A stretch of 64,000 nt of DNA, from positions 62,001-126,000 of the forward strand of contig CAYOAP010000004.1 in the NCBI GenBank assembly GCA_964401995.1, written 5' to 3'. Positions 45,825 through 54,057 of the stretch are shown piece by piece; position 1 is the first letter of the stretch; each line of letters begins with the position of its first letter. Both the position numbers and the translations under genes were made by a program. This DNA is from DATCBF01 sp964401995. GTDB lineage: Bacteria; Actinomycetota; Thermoleophilia; Solirubrobacterales; 70-9. The notes under the pieces are model-generated. The model saw only the letters and a program-made list of their open reading frames with translations. It searched no databases and was not told where the DNA came from.

Positions 45825-46268
45825 GTGGCTTTTCGGGGTATCTACGAGCACAGTCTCGATTCCAAGGATCGCCTCACCGTTCCCTCCCGGTTCCGTGCGG
45901 CGCTCTCCGATGGGATTGTTCTGTCGAAGGGCTTCGACCCCTGCGTCTGGCTGCACACGACCGACGAGTTCGAGCAGCTCTCCGACCGCTTCCTCTCGCC
46001 GCACAGCCCCTTCGGCCGTGACGCGCGCCGCCTTCGCCGCCGCTTTCACGGTGGCTCCTTCGACGAGAAGCTTGATTCCGCCGGCCGCATCCGCGTGCCG
46101 AAAGCGCTGCTCGAGCACGCCGGCCTCGACGGGGCCTGCGTCGTGATCGGCGCCGGTGAGTACCTAGAGATCTGGAACGCCGAGGCTTGGGCCAAGCAGG
46201 AGGAAGAGCTCGACGCCGAGGCGCCGGAGATCGCCGAGGGCCTCGCAACCGCTGGGGCGCCTGAGTGA
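45825..46268 (+). CDS. mraZ: MraZ, transcriptional regulator of the dcw cluster
   Basis: 147 residues, GTG start with AAGGAA 8 nt before it. It opens AFRGIYEHSLDSKDRLTVPSRFRAAL, the first of two AbrB-like half-barrels with the DxK/RxR DNA-contact motif. The second is RRFHGGSFDEKLDSAGRIRVPKALLEHAGL. MraZ forms ring-shaped oligomers that bind repeated GTGG boxes upstream of their own gene, as seen at 45695-45724. The start of the cell-wall and division cluster. Confidence 0.97.
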   Translation: MAFRGIYEHSLDSKDRLTVPSRFRAALSDGIVLSKGFDPCVWLHTTDEFEQLSDRFLSPHSPFGRDARRLRRRFHGGSFDEKLDSAGRIRVPKALLEHAGLDGACVVIGAGEYLEIWNAEAWAKQEEELDAEAPEIAEGLATAGAPE

Positions 46269-46329
46269 GATGCGAGCCCTGGCCGCCCATGCACCGAGCC
46301 CAGCTCTGACGAGCGCCACTCTTATCTAT

Positions 46330-47277
46330 ATGCCGACCGAGCACAAACCAGTCCTCGCCGCCGAGCTGACCACCCTGCTCGCCCCGCAGGCGGGGCAGAC
46401 GGCGGTCGACTGCACCTTTGGCGGCGGCGGCCACGCCCGCCTGATCGCCGAGCGGCTGGGCCCGGCCGGAACCCTGATCTGCATCGACCGCGATCCCGCC
46501 GCCGAAGCGCGATTCACCAAGTTTGCAGCGGAAACGCCGTGCCAGACCCGCTTCATCGGCGCCGAGTTCGCGGCAGGGCTTCGCACCCTTGGCGGCGAAG
46601 GCATCTCCCCAGACATGATCTACATGGACCTGGGAATGTCTTCGATGCAGGTGGACGCTTGGCAGCGGGGGTTCTCCTATTCCTATGACGCGCCGCTCGA
46701 CATGCGGATGGACTCGCGCCAGGAGTTCGACGCCGCCGACCTCGTCAACGAGTGGCCCGAGACGCGGATCGCCCAGGTCCTGCGCAACTTCGGCGAGGAG
46801 CGCTTCGCCGGCGGCATCGCCCGGGAGATTGTCCGCCGCCGGCCGCTCAGCACCACCTCAGAGCTGGTCGACGCGATCAAAGCCGGGATGCCGGCCTCCG
46901 CCCGGTTCGGCGGTGGCCATCCGGCCAAGCGCAGCTTCCAGGCGATCCGGATCGCCGTCAACGGCGAGCTCGACTCGATCGACGAAGCGCTGCCCCTGGC
47001 CTGGGACGCCCTCGCGGTCGGCGGCCGGCTCGGCGCGATCTCCTTCCACTCGCTGGAGGACCGCCGCGTCAAGCAGTTCCTCGCCGAGAAAGCCCGCGGC
47101 TGCATCTGCCCGCCGGAGCTGCCGATCTGCGTTTGCGGCCACGAGCCCGAGGCCGAGCTGCTGACCCGCCGCGCCGTCGCGCCCGGGCCGGAGGAGTCGG
47201 CCGAGAACCCACGCTCGCGCTCGGCCCACCTGCGGGTCGCGGTCAAGATTGCCGACGCTGACGAGGTCGAGAGCTGA
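46330..47277 (+). CDS. rsmH: 16S rRNA (cytosine1402-N4)-methyltransferase
   Basis: 315 residues. MPTEHKPVLAAELTTLLAPQAGQTAVDCTFGGGGHARLIAERL holds the SAM-binding GGGGH motif, followed by DRDPAAEARF, LGMSSMQVD and the C-terminal ISFHSLEDRRVKQF signature. RsmH methylates C1402 in the ribosomal P site and is always found after mraZ. The ATG at 46330 gives the normal family start; an in-frame ATG at 46270, one base after the mraZ stop, would add 20 residues and would be coupled to mraZ. Neither has a clear ribosome binding site. Confidence 0.95.
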   Translation: MPTEHKPVLAAELTTLLAPQAGQTAVDCTFGGGGHARLIAERLGPAGTLICIDRDPAAEARFTKFAAETPCQTRFIGAEFAAGLRTLGGEGISPDMIYMDLGMSSMQVDAWQRGFSYSYDAPLDMRMDSRQEFDAADLVNEWPETRIAQVLRNFGEERFAGGIAREIVRRRPLSTTSELVDAIKAGMPASARFGGGHPAKRSFQAIRIAVNGELDSIDEALPLAWDALAVGGRLGAISFHSLEDRRVKQFLAEKARGCICPPELPICVCGHEPEAELLTRRAVAPGPEESAENPRSRSAHLRVAVKIADADEVES

Positions 47278-47882
47278 TGGCTGTCGCCGCTCCCGCCCGC
47301 AAGCTTGCCCCGGCAACCGCGCCCGCCCGCAAACCGGCCCCGGCACGCAAATCGCCTCCCGCCCGCAAAGCCGCGACCCGGACCGTGCGAGCCGGCGCTG
47401 CCGCTCCCGCCCGTCGCGCTCCCGCCCGCACTGCCCCGGCCAGGCCTGCCCGCACTCCGCAGCGTGCCCGGCCCAAACCGAAACGAGCCCCCGGCGGCCA
47501 GCTGATCCCGGTCGCCTTCGGGCGCACTGCCGGCGCCGTCCGCCACCTGCCGGACTCCGGCCTTGTGGTCAGGATGACCCGCGGGCGCGCCTGGATCGGC
47601 GTCCTCGGCGTCCTCCTCGTCGGCATCGTCGCCCTCAACGTCGCCACCCTCAGTTTCGCCGCCTCTTCCGGGCACATCGAGCAGAACATCCAGGCGCTGG
47701 AACAGGAGAACTCGCTGCTGAGGAACCGCGACGCGCAGATTTCGGGCGCCCCGCGGATTCGCGACGAGGCCGCCGGGCAGGGGCTGATCATGCCCAGCGC
47801 CGACCTGACCACGGTCGTCCACGCCGGCCCGCACGACATCGCCAATGCCGCGCAGCGCCTTGCCGCCGCGGGCTCGGGCTAG
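47277..47882 (+). CDS. ftsL: FtsL-like division protein
   Basis: 201 residues. The first 70 residues are an Ala/Pro/Arg/Lys-rich tail built of PARK-type repeats, much longer than usual. One membrane helix (about 103-125, AWIGVLGVLLVGIVALNVATLSF) is followed by a short coiled coil with heptads (IEQNIQALEQENSLLRNRDAQI). Position between rsmH and ftsI and the bitopic layout identify FtsL, which with FtsB/DivIC and FtsQ activates FtsWI at the septum. The basic tail could bind DNA, membrane or other divisome parts (inference). Confidence 0.85.
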   Translation: MAVAAPARKLAPATAPARKPAPARKSPPARKAATRTVRAGAAAPARRAPARTAPARPARTPQRARPKPKRAPGGQLIPVAFGRTAGAVRHLPDSGLVVRMTRGRAWIGVLGVLLVGIVALNVATLSFAASSGHIEQNIQALEQENSLLRNRDAQISGAPRIRDEAAGQGLIMPSADLTTVVHAGPHDIANAAQRLAAAGSG

Positions 47883-47897
47883 GAGAGCAACCGCGCG

Positions 47898-49550
47898 ATG
47901 CGCTTGATCGAGCGAAGGATCGGGCTCCTGTTCGCCGGCTTCCTGCTCTGCTTCCTGGTCATCATCGGCCGCGCTTTCTGGTTGCAGGGGGTGCAGGGGG
48001 CGCAGCTCGCCTCCGAGGCGATCTCCCAGCAGACCGAATCGATCGCCCTGCCCGGGCTGCGCGGCAGCGTCCTCGACCGCCACGGCAAGCCGTTGGCCTC
48101 GTCTGAAGACGCGGCGACGATCTTCGCGGTGCCGCCAGAAGTGACCCAGCCGGCGAAGGCCGCCGAAAAACTGGCGCCGATCCTCGGCCTGACCAAGAGC
48201 AAGGCGCTGAGCGAGGTGACGGCGGAAACGACCTACTCGGTGCTGGCCCACGAAGTTGATCTGCCGACCGCGCAGCGGATCGCGCGCCTCGACCTGCAGG
48301 GGATCGGCCAGGACCCCGACAGCCGCCGCACCTACCCGCAGGGCGAACTGGCGGGACAGGTGATCGGTGTCGTCGGCAGTGAAAACCAGGGGCTGACGGG
48401 CCTCGAGGCCGGTGAGGAATCTGTGCTGCGCGGGACCGACGGCGAACGGCGCATCGTCAAAGACGCCCACGGCGACTCGATCCGGCTCGACACGGTGACC
48501 GAAGCCAGCAACGGCGAGAACATCCAGACCACACTCGACCCGGCGATCCAGGCCAAGACCGAAAGCGTGCTCGGCGAAGTCGCCGAAACCTACGCGCCCA
48601 AAGACGCGACCGCGATCGTGATGGACCCGCGCAACTCGCAGGTGCTGGCAATGGCGAACTGGCCACCGGTCGACCCCAGCGATCTCTCCGAAACAAGCTC
48701 GGAAGACCTCCTCAACAAGGCGACCGGGTTCACCTACGAGCCGGGCTCGACCTTCAAGGCGTTCACCGTCTCCGCCGCCCTGCAGGAAAAACTGGTGACC
48801 CCGGAAACGACCTTCACGCTGGCGCCGTCGATCCAGGTCGCCGACCGCACGATCGAAGACGCCGAGCCGCGGCCGACGGTGACTCTCAGCGTCGCCGAAA
48901 TCCTCTCCCACTCCTCCAACGTGGGCGCGGTGACGATCGGCCTGGAGCTGGGCAAAGAGGTCTTCAGCAAATGGATCGACCGCTTCGGCTTCGGCCGCCC
49001 GACCGGCGTCCAGTACCCGGCCGAGGAGCAGGGCATCGTGCCCAAGCTCGATGAATACTCGGGCTCGACGATGGGCAACCTGCCGATCGGCCAGGGCGTC
49101 TCGGTGACCCCGATGCAGATGGCGGCCGGCTACACCGCGATCGCCAACGGCGGCATCCTCCGCCGCCCGCAGCTGATCGAGAAGATCGGCGGCGAACCGG
49201 TGCACGAGCCGAAGGGTCACCGGGTGATCGAACCGGAAGTGGCCGCGCAGGTGCGGACGATGCTGGAAGGGGTGCTGGCGCCCGGGGGAACAGCCTCCGA
49301 GGTCAGCGTTCCCGGCTACTCGCTCGCCGGCAAGACCGGAACCGCGCAGGTGGCTGAAAACGGGACTTACTCCGAAACCAAATTCGTCGCTTCGTTCATC
49401 GGCTTCGCGCCGGCACAGGACCCGCGGCTGCTGGTGGCTGTGATTGTCGATCAGCCGCAGGGGGACATCTACGGCGGCTCGGTCGCGGCCCCGGCGTTCG
49501 GGCGGATCGCGGCCTTCGCGCTGCCCTATCTCGGTGTGCCGCCGCAGTAG
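47898..49550 (+). CDS. ftsI: Septal peptidoglycan transpeptidase FtsI (PBP3)
   Basis: 550 residues with AGGAGAG before the ATG. One N-terminal membrane helix (LLFAGFLLCFLVIIGRAFWL), then the pedestal domain starting RGSVLDRHGKPLASS. The transpeptidase domain has SxxK STFK (Ser about 284), SxN SSN (about 339) and KTG KTGT (about 478). It crosslinks septal peptidoglycan in complex with FtsW and is a class B penicillin-binding protein. No C-terminal PASTA domain, unlike many actinobacterial relatives. Confidence 0.95.
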   Translation: MRLIERRIGLLFAGFLLCFLVIIGRAFWLQGVQGAQLASEAISQQTESIALPGLRGSVLDRHGKPLASSEDAATIFAVPPEVTQPAKAAEKLAPILGLTKSKALSEVTAETTYSVLAHEVDLPTAQRIARLDLQGIGQDPDSRRTYPQGELAGQVIGVVGSENQGLTGLEAGEESVLRGTDGERRIVKDAHGDSIRLDTVTEASNGENIQTTLDPAIQAKTESVLGEVAETYAPKDATAIVMDPRNSQVLAMANWPPVDPSDLSETSSEDLLNKATGFTYEPGSTFKAFTVSAALQEKLVTPETTFTLAPSIQVADRTIEDAEPRPTVTLSVAEILSHSSNVGAVTIGLELGKEVFSKWIDRFGFGRPTGVQYPAEEQGIVPKLDEYSGSTMGNLPIGQGVSVTPMQMAAGYTAIANGGILRRPQLIEKIGGEPVHEPKGHRVIEPEVAAQVRTMLEGVLAPGGTASEVSVPGYSLAGKTGTAQVAENGTYSETKFVASFIGFAPAQDPRLLVAVIVDQPQGDIYGGSVAAPAFGRIAAFALPYLGVPPQ

Positions 49551-49565
49551 GGGAGAATCGCCCGC

Positions 49566-51005
49566 GTGAGATTGCGTGAGCTGATCGCGGGCGCCGAGGT
49601 GGCAGCGACCCGCGGCGATCTGGATGTTGAGCTTTCGGCTCTTGCTTACGACAGCCGAAAAGTTGCTCCGGGCACGCTCTTTTTCTGCGTGCCCGGGGGG
49701 AAGGTCGACGGGCATGAGTTCGCCGCGGCTGCCGTCGAGGCTGGGGCCTCGGCGCTCGTCGTTGAGCGGGAGCTGGATCTGGCTGTCGCCCAGGTCGTCG
49801 TCGCCGACACGCGGGCGGCGATGGCGCCGCTGGCGGCTCGGTTCTGGAGCGATCCGACCAAGGAGCTGAAGGTCGTTGGGATCACCGGGACCAACGGCAA
49901 GACGACTACGGCATTTCTGTTGGAGGCGATCCTTGAGCAGGCTGGGATTCAGACAGGCTTGCTGGGGACGGTGAAGCAGGTCGTGGGCGGGGTGGAGGAG
50001 CAGGTGGAGCGGACCACTCCCGAGGCGATCGAGCTGCAGGCGACTTTCCGGCGGATGCTGGAGTCCGACGACGAGGCCTGCGTGATGGAGGTCTCCTCCC
50101 ATGCCCTGGCCCTGCACCGAGCCGACGCGATCGAGTTCGAGGCAGCGCTGTTCACCAACCTGACCCAGGACCACCTCGACTTCCACGCCGATATGGAGGA
50201 CTACTTCCAGGCCAAGCGGATGCTGTTTGAGGCCGGGCCCCGGGCTGCGATTGTCAACCTCGATGACCCCTCTGGCCGCCGTCTGGCCGGAGAATTCGAG
50301 TGCCTGACCTTCTCGGCCGAGGGCTCTGGCGCTGACTTCGTTGCTCATGACATCGCCTTCGACGTCGCCGGGGCTCGCTTCGCGGTCGACGGCCCGGAGG
50401 GATCAATTGAGATCGAGACGGCGCTGCCGGGGCATTTCAACGTCTCCAACGCGCTCGGCGCCTTCGCCGCCGCGCTCTCGCTTGGGGTCGATTCTGAGTC
50501 GGCCGCTGCCGGGCTGGCCGCCGCCGGACGGGTTCCCGGCCGTTTCGAGCCGATCGCCGAGGGCCAGGACTTCGCGGTCCTGGTCGACTACGCCCACACC
50601 CCGGACTCGCTGGAGAACGTGCTGCTGGCAGCGCGGCGCCTGACCGAGGGGCGAGTGATCTCCGTCTTCGGCGCCGGCGGCGACCGCGACCGCGACAAGC
50701 GGCCGAAGATGGGGCGGGCGGGGGCCGAGCTCTCCGACCTGGCGATCGTCACCTCCGACAACCCGCGCTCGGAGAGCCCGGAGGCGATCATCGCCGAAGT
50801 CGTCGACGGCATCGAAGATGCCGACGGAGTCGAGGTCGAGCCCGACCGCCGCGCCGCGATCCGCCTCGCCTTGGGACGGGCGCAGGCCGGCGACACGGTT
50901 GTGATCGCCGGCAAGGGCCACGAGCAGGGCCAGGAGTTCGAGGACGGCCGCAAGCTGCCCTTCGACGACCGTGCGGTCGCCCGCGAGGAGCTGGCCCGCC
51001 TGTGA
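49566..51005 (+). CDS. murE: UDP-MurNAc-L-Ala-D-Glu ligase MurE, meso-DAP type
   Basis: 479 residues, GTG start. The ATP loop is GITGTNGKTT (about 106-114); VSSHALAL carries the carbamylated-Lys neighbourhood and HTPDSLENVL lies in the hinge. TSDNPRSE (about 397) is the DNPR motif that selects meso-diaminopimelate in contrast to lysine. So the cell wall is expected to contain meso-DAP. MurE adds the third residue of the stem peptide in the cytoplasm. It overlaps murF by 4 bp. Confidence 0.96.
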   Translation: MRLRELIAGAEVAATRGDLDVELSALAYDSRKVAPGTLFFCVPGGKVDGHEFAAAAVEAGASALVVERELDLAVAQVVVADTRAAMAPLAARFWSDPTKELKVVGITGTNGKTTTAFLLEAILEQAGIQTGLLGTVKQVVGGVEEQVERTTPEAIELQATFRRMLESDDEACVMEVSSHALALHRADAIEFEAALFTNLTQDHLDFHADMEDYFQAKRMLFEAGPRAAIVNLDDPSGRRLAGEFECLTFSAEGSGADFVAHDIAFDVAGARFAVDGPEGSIEIETALPGHFNVSNALGAFAAALSLGVDSESAAAGLAAAGRVPGRFEPIAEGQDFAVLVDYAHTPDSLENVLLAARRLTEGRVISVFGAGGDRDRDKRPKMGRAGAELSDLAIVTSDNPRSESPEAIIAEVVDGIEDADGVEVEPDRRAAIRLALGRAQAGDTVVIAGKGHEQGQEFEDGRKLPFDDRAVAREELARL

Positions 51006-52330
51006 ACCTGAGCGCGGAGCAGATCGCAGCGGCGATGGGGGCGGAGATCTTCTGCGAGGGAAGGCCTGGATCGCCGCGCCGCGCCACGATCGGCTCAGCC
51101 GACACCGGCGTCGGCGACCTCTTTTTCGGCCTGCGCGGCGAGAACGTCGACGGCGGCGAGTTCGCTTCCGCCGGAATCGCCGCCGGGGCCTGGGGCGTCG
51201 TCGTCAACCCCGGTCGAGCGGTTGGCCTCGATGGGGGCTGGGTTTTCGCCGCCGATGATCCTTTGGCGGCGCTGCAGGCGCTGGCGCACACTTGGCGACG
51301 GCATCTGGGGGCTCGCGTCGTCGGCGTCACCGGCTCGGTCGGCAAGACCTCAGTCAAGGACATTGCCCGCGCGCTCCTGCCCGGATCCGTTCACGCCAAC
51401 CGCGAAAACCTCAATACCGAGATCGGCTTGCCGCTGACCGTGCTCGAGGCGCAGGACGGAATCGACACCCTCGTGCTTGAGATGGCGATGCGCGGCGCCG
51501 GCCAGATCGCCGAGCTGGGGGCGATCGCCGAACCCGAAGTCGCGGTCATCACCAATGTCGGCCCGGTCCACGTCGAGCTGCTGGGCTCGATCGCGGCGAT
51601 TGCAGCAGCCAAGGCGGAGATCCTGGCGGCGCTGCCCGCGGACGGGGTGGCGATCGTCCCGGTCGAGGCGGGTGAGCTGGAGCCCCACCTGGCCCAGGCG
51701 CCGAGCCTGCTCCGCTTTGGCCCGGCAGGAGATGTCTTCGCCGTCGAGCAGAAAGTCGAGGGGGGCGTGACCGAGGCCCTGATCGAGACGCCGGCCGGGC
51801 GCCAGGCGTTTCATTTCCCCTTTGCCGAGGCCCACAACCTGACCAACGCGCTGGCTGCGATCGCGATCGGCGTCGCCCTGGAGGCGCCGCTGGCCGAGAT
51901 GGCCGACCGCGCTGCGAATGTAGGCTTTTCCCGCTTTCGGGGTGAGCGCCTCGATCTGGGCGAAGGAATCATCCTCGTGAACGACTGCTACAACGCCAAC
52001 CCGGTCTCGATGCGCGCGGCGCTCGATCATTTGGCTTCGCTGGGGGCAGGCCGCACGCTCGCCGTGCTGGGCGAGATGGCCGAGCTCGGCCCCGGCGCCG
52101 CCGGCTACCACCGCGAAGTCGCCGACCACGCCCGCGCCCACGGCCTCGACGTCCTGGTCGGGGTCGGCGAGCCGGCCCGCGACTACGACCCGGACGAGCT
52201 GGTCGGCACCCCCGAGGACGCCGCCGAGCTGCTGGTCGAGCGGCTCGAACCCGGCGACGCGATCCTGGTCAAGGGCTCGCGCTCGGCCGGCCTCGAGGCC
52301 GTCGCCGAGAGCCTCGCGGAGATGATCTGA
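51002..52330 (+). CDS. murF: UDP-MurNAc-tripeptide D-Ala-D-Ala ligase MurF
   Basis: 442 residues, GTG overlapping murE. VGVTGSVGKTSVKDIARALL is the ATP loop, followed by HANRENLNTEIGLPLT and LVLEMAMRGAGQIAEL, typical of MurF, and by VLNDCYNANPVSMRAAL. The enzyme adds D-Ala-D-Ala and so finishes the cytoplasmic precursor UDP-MurNAc-pentapeptide. No ddl gene is in the cluster. Its TGA shares a base with the mraY start (TGATG). Confidence 0.95.
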   Translation: MNLSAEQIAAAMGAEIFCEGRPGSPRRATIGSADTGVGDLFFGLRGENVDGGEFASAGIAAGAWGVVVNPGRAVGLDGGWVFAADDPLAALQALAHTWRRHLGARVVGVTGSVGKTSVKDIARALLPGSVHANRENLNTEIGLPLTVLEAQDGIDTLVLEMAMRGAGQIAELGAIAEPEVAVITNVGPVHVELLGSIAAIAAAKAEILAALPADGVAIVPVEAGELEPHLAQAPSLLRFGPAGDVFAVEQKVEGGVTEALIETPAGRQAFHFPFAEAHNLTNALAAIAIGVALEAPLAEMADRAANVGFSRFRGERLDLGEGIILVNDCYNANPVSMRAALDHLASLGAGRTLAVLGEMAELGPGAAGYHREVADHARAHGLDVLVGVGEPARDYDPDELVGTPEDAAELLVERLEPGDAILVKGSRSAGLEAVAESLAEMI

Positions 52331-53304
52331 TGGGCGAGGTACTGATCGCCGGGATGGCGGCGATGTTGATCTGCATCTTCCTCGGGCCCAAGTTCATCGA
52401 GTACCTGCGGGTACGAGAGTTCGGCCAGAACATCCGCGAGGACGGCCCCGAGGGGCACCACGCCAAGGCCGGCACGCCGACGATGGGCGGGCTGATCGTC
52501 TTCGCCTCGATCTGTGTCCCCTACCTGGTCCTCTCCGACCGCGACGCCCAGAGCCTGGCCGTCTTTGGCGTCGCCATCGGCTGCGCCGCGATCGGCTTTG
52601 CCGACGACTTCATCAAGATCGTCAAACGCCGCTCACTCGGCCTCTCGGCCCGCTGGAAGCTGCTCTTCCAGCTGATCCTGGCGCTTGGCCTCTGGTGGGT
52701 GGCCCGCCACGAGGTCGGCCTTGAGCCGGTCCTCTACTTCCGTATCGGCCACGGCAGCGTCGACCTCGGGCCGGTTCTCTACTTCGTCCTCGTCTTCCTC
52801 GTGATCGCCGGCACTTCTAATGGGGTCAACCTGACCGACGGCCTCGACGGCCTCGCCGCCGGCTCCTGCGCCATCGTCCTCCTCGCCTACACCGCGATCG
52901 CCTTCGTCACCAACGAGCAGCAGAACCTGGCCCTGCTCTCGGCCTGCCTGGTCGGCGCCTGCGTCGGCTTCCTCTGGTTCAACGCCTTCCCGGCCTCGAT
53001 CTTCATGGGCGACACCGGCTCGCTCGGCTTGGGCGGGGCGATCGGGGCGCTGGCGGTGATGACCCAGACCGAGGTGTTGCTGATCATCATCGGCGGCATC
53101 TTCGTGATCGAGGCGCTCTCGGTCGCGATCCAGGTCTTCTCTTTCAAGACCTTCCGTCGCCGCGTCCTGCTGATGGCGCCGCTCCACCATCACTTCGAGA
53201 TGATGGCCTGGTCGGAGACGAAGATCATGCTGCGGTTCTGGATCATCGCTGCGGTGTGTTCGGGGATTGGGTTCACGCTGTATCAGCAGAGCATCGGGCG
53301 GTAG
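52330..53304 (+). CDS. mraY: Phospho-MurNAc-pentapeptide transferase MraY
   Basis: 324 residues with ten membrane helices. Signature parts are PTMGGLIVF, the metal-binding region GFADDFIKI, TDGLDGLAAG, FMGDTGSLGLGG, and the MAPLHHHFEMMAWSETKI loop with three His. MraY moves phospho-MurNAc-pentapeptide to undecaprenyl phosphate, forming lipid I. After it the compact cluster is broken by 750 bp holding a long inverted repeat and two small membrane genes before murD. Confidence 0.97.
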   Translation: MGEVLIAGMAAMLICIFLGPKFIEYLRVREFGQNIREDGPEGHHAKAGTPTMGGLIVFASICVPYLVLSDRDAQSLAVFGVAIGCAAIGFADDFIKIVKRRSLGLSARWKLLFQLILALGLWWVARHEVGLEPVLYFRIGHGSVDLGPVLYFVLVFLVIAGTSNGVNLTDGLDGLAAGSCAIVLLAYTAIAFVTNEQQNLALLSACLVGACVGFLWFNAFPASIFMGDTGSLGLGGAIGALAVMTQTEVLLIIIGGIFVIEALSVAIQVFSFKTFRRRVLLMAPLHHHFEMMAWSETKIMLRFWIIAAVCSGIGFTLYQQSIGR

Positions 53305-53324
53305 CGCGCACGGGGTGGTGGCCG

Positions 53325-53424
53325 GGAGGTGGGTGCCCCTCGGCGGAGACCGTTTCGACTCGGCAATAGCGCTGATGCGAAGAGTGGTCTCTGCACCAGT
53401 CTCCGGCGAGGGGCACCCACCTCC
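53325..53424. repeat. Long inverted repeat after mraY (26-bp arms, one mismatch)
   Basis: Left arm 53325-53350 begins GGAGGTGGGTGCCCCTCG; the right arm 53399-53424 ends CGAGGGGCACCCACCTCC. 25 of 26 positions match. An inner GAGACC/GGTCTC pair and outer GCACG/CGTGC add further pairing. The 48-bp loop has no coding capacity. No T-run. It resembles a mobile palindromic element or a strong hairpin dividing the operon. Confidence 0.75.
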
Positions 53425-53555
53425 TTCCCATCGTGCGTGCCGGGTCCGTGGAGGAGGGGTGAGCCGTGCTGGGGATTCCGATGTGTGGACAGTTCCGCGC
53501 GGGAATCGTGATGAAAAATTTGCGAAGTGCGCGCCACTCGCGCGCTCGGGACTCG

Positions 53556-53561
53556 TACCGT
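53556..53561 (+). promoter_or_regulatory. -10 hexamer TACCGT, probable leaderless promoter
   Basis: TACCGT is followed by six bases and the ATG at 53568. The DNA just before it (ATGAAAAATTTGCG) is more AT-rich than the neighbours. Confidence 0.5.
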
Positions 53562-53567
53562 CGCGAC

Positions 53568-53783
53568 ATGTCTCCGGCGGCAGCACTGCCAAGCTTTTCC
53601 GATCCCAGCATTCTCGCGTTCGGAGCCGCGATGGGCGGGTTTTTGGCCAATACGATGGCTCGCGCGTTGGGGCGAGACCACGCTGTCCGCGTGCGGTGGT
53701 CGCTCGAAGGGACGTATTACGGGACGGCGATTGTGCTTGGCGCGTACCTGCTCGTGAACGCACGCGAAGCAGGTATTCTCTAA
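53568..53783 (+). CDS. Small membrane protein, 71 residues
   Basis: From ATG 53568, set by the TACCGT box. Two membrane helices are likely (about 13-32, ILAFGAAMGGFLANTMARAL, and 47-64, YYGTAIVLGAYLLVNARE) around a short basic loop (GRDHAVRVRW). No family is recognised. It is followed after 3 bp by another small membrane protein gene, so the two are probably made together. They lie inside the dcw cluster between mraY and murD, with codon use less GC-biased than the mur genes. Confidence 0.55.
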   Translation: MSPAAALPSFSDPSILAFGAAMGGFLANTMARALGRDHAVRVRWSLEGTYYGTAIVLGAYLLVNAREAGIL

Positions 53784-53786
53784 GAA

Positions 53787-54005
53787 ATGCGGCGTTCCTG
53801 GACAATTCCGATGGGCATTGCGTACGGGATCATGTTCCCGCTTATATTGCTCGGTGAAGCTCACGATTGGAGTCGTGCGGCCGTTTGGTGGCCATGCGTC
53901 GTTGTCCTTGGCGTGACGACGATCCTCCATGTGCTGATGGGTGAGAAGGAAAGAGAAAAGCGCCAGGCTCGCATTGAGTCTGAGCGTCGCCGCTCGGCCG
54001 AATAG
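53787..54005 (+). CDS. Small membrane protein, 72 residues
   Basis: Two membrane helices (about 7-24, IPMGIAYGIMFPLILLGE, and 32-50, AVWWPCVVVLGVTTILHVLM) followed by a highly charged helix (GEKEREKRQARIESERRRSAE) that should lie in the cytoplasm. No family recognised. It starts 3 bp after the previous small gene; the pair could form a complex. A toxin/antitoxin-like or transporter-accessory role cannot be judged. Its end lies 52 bp before murD. Confidence 0.55.
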   Translation: MRRSWTIPMGIAYGIMFPLILLGEAHDWSRAAVWWPCVVVLGVTTILHVLMGEKEREKRQARIESERRRSAE

Positions 54006-54057
54006 CTCCGAGCCAGCACAGACAGGACACAGGCCCCTGGCTCGCGAAGCTAGGGGT

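Noticed and set aside
46683..50348. A 1221-codon open frame on the minus strand across rsmH, ftsL, ftsI and murE
   Set aside because: It is a shadow produced by GC-rich codon bias of four certain genes on the other strand; it is low-complexity and has no domain.
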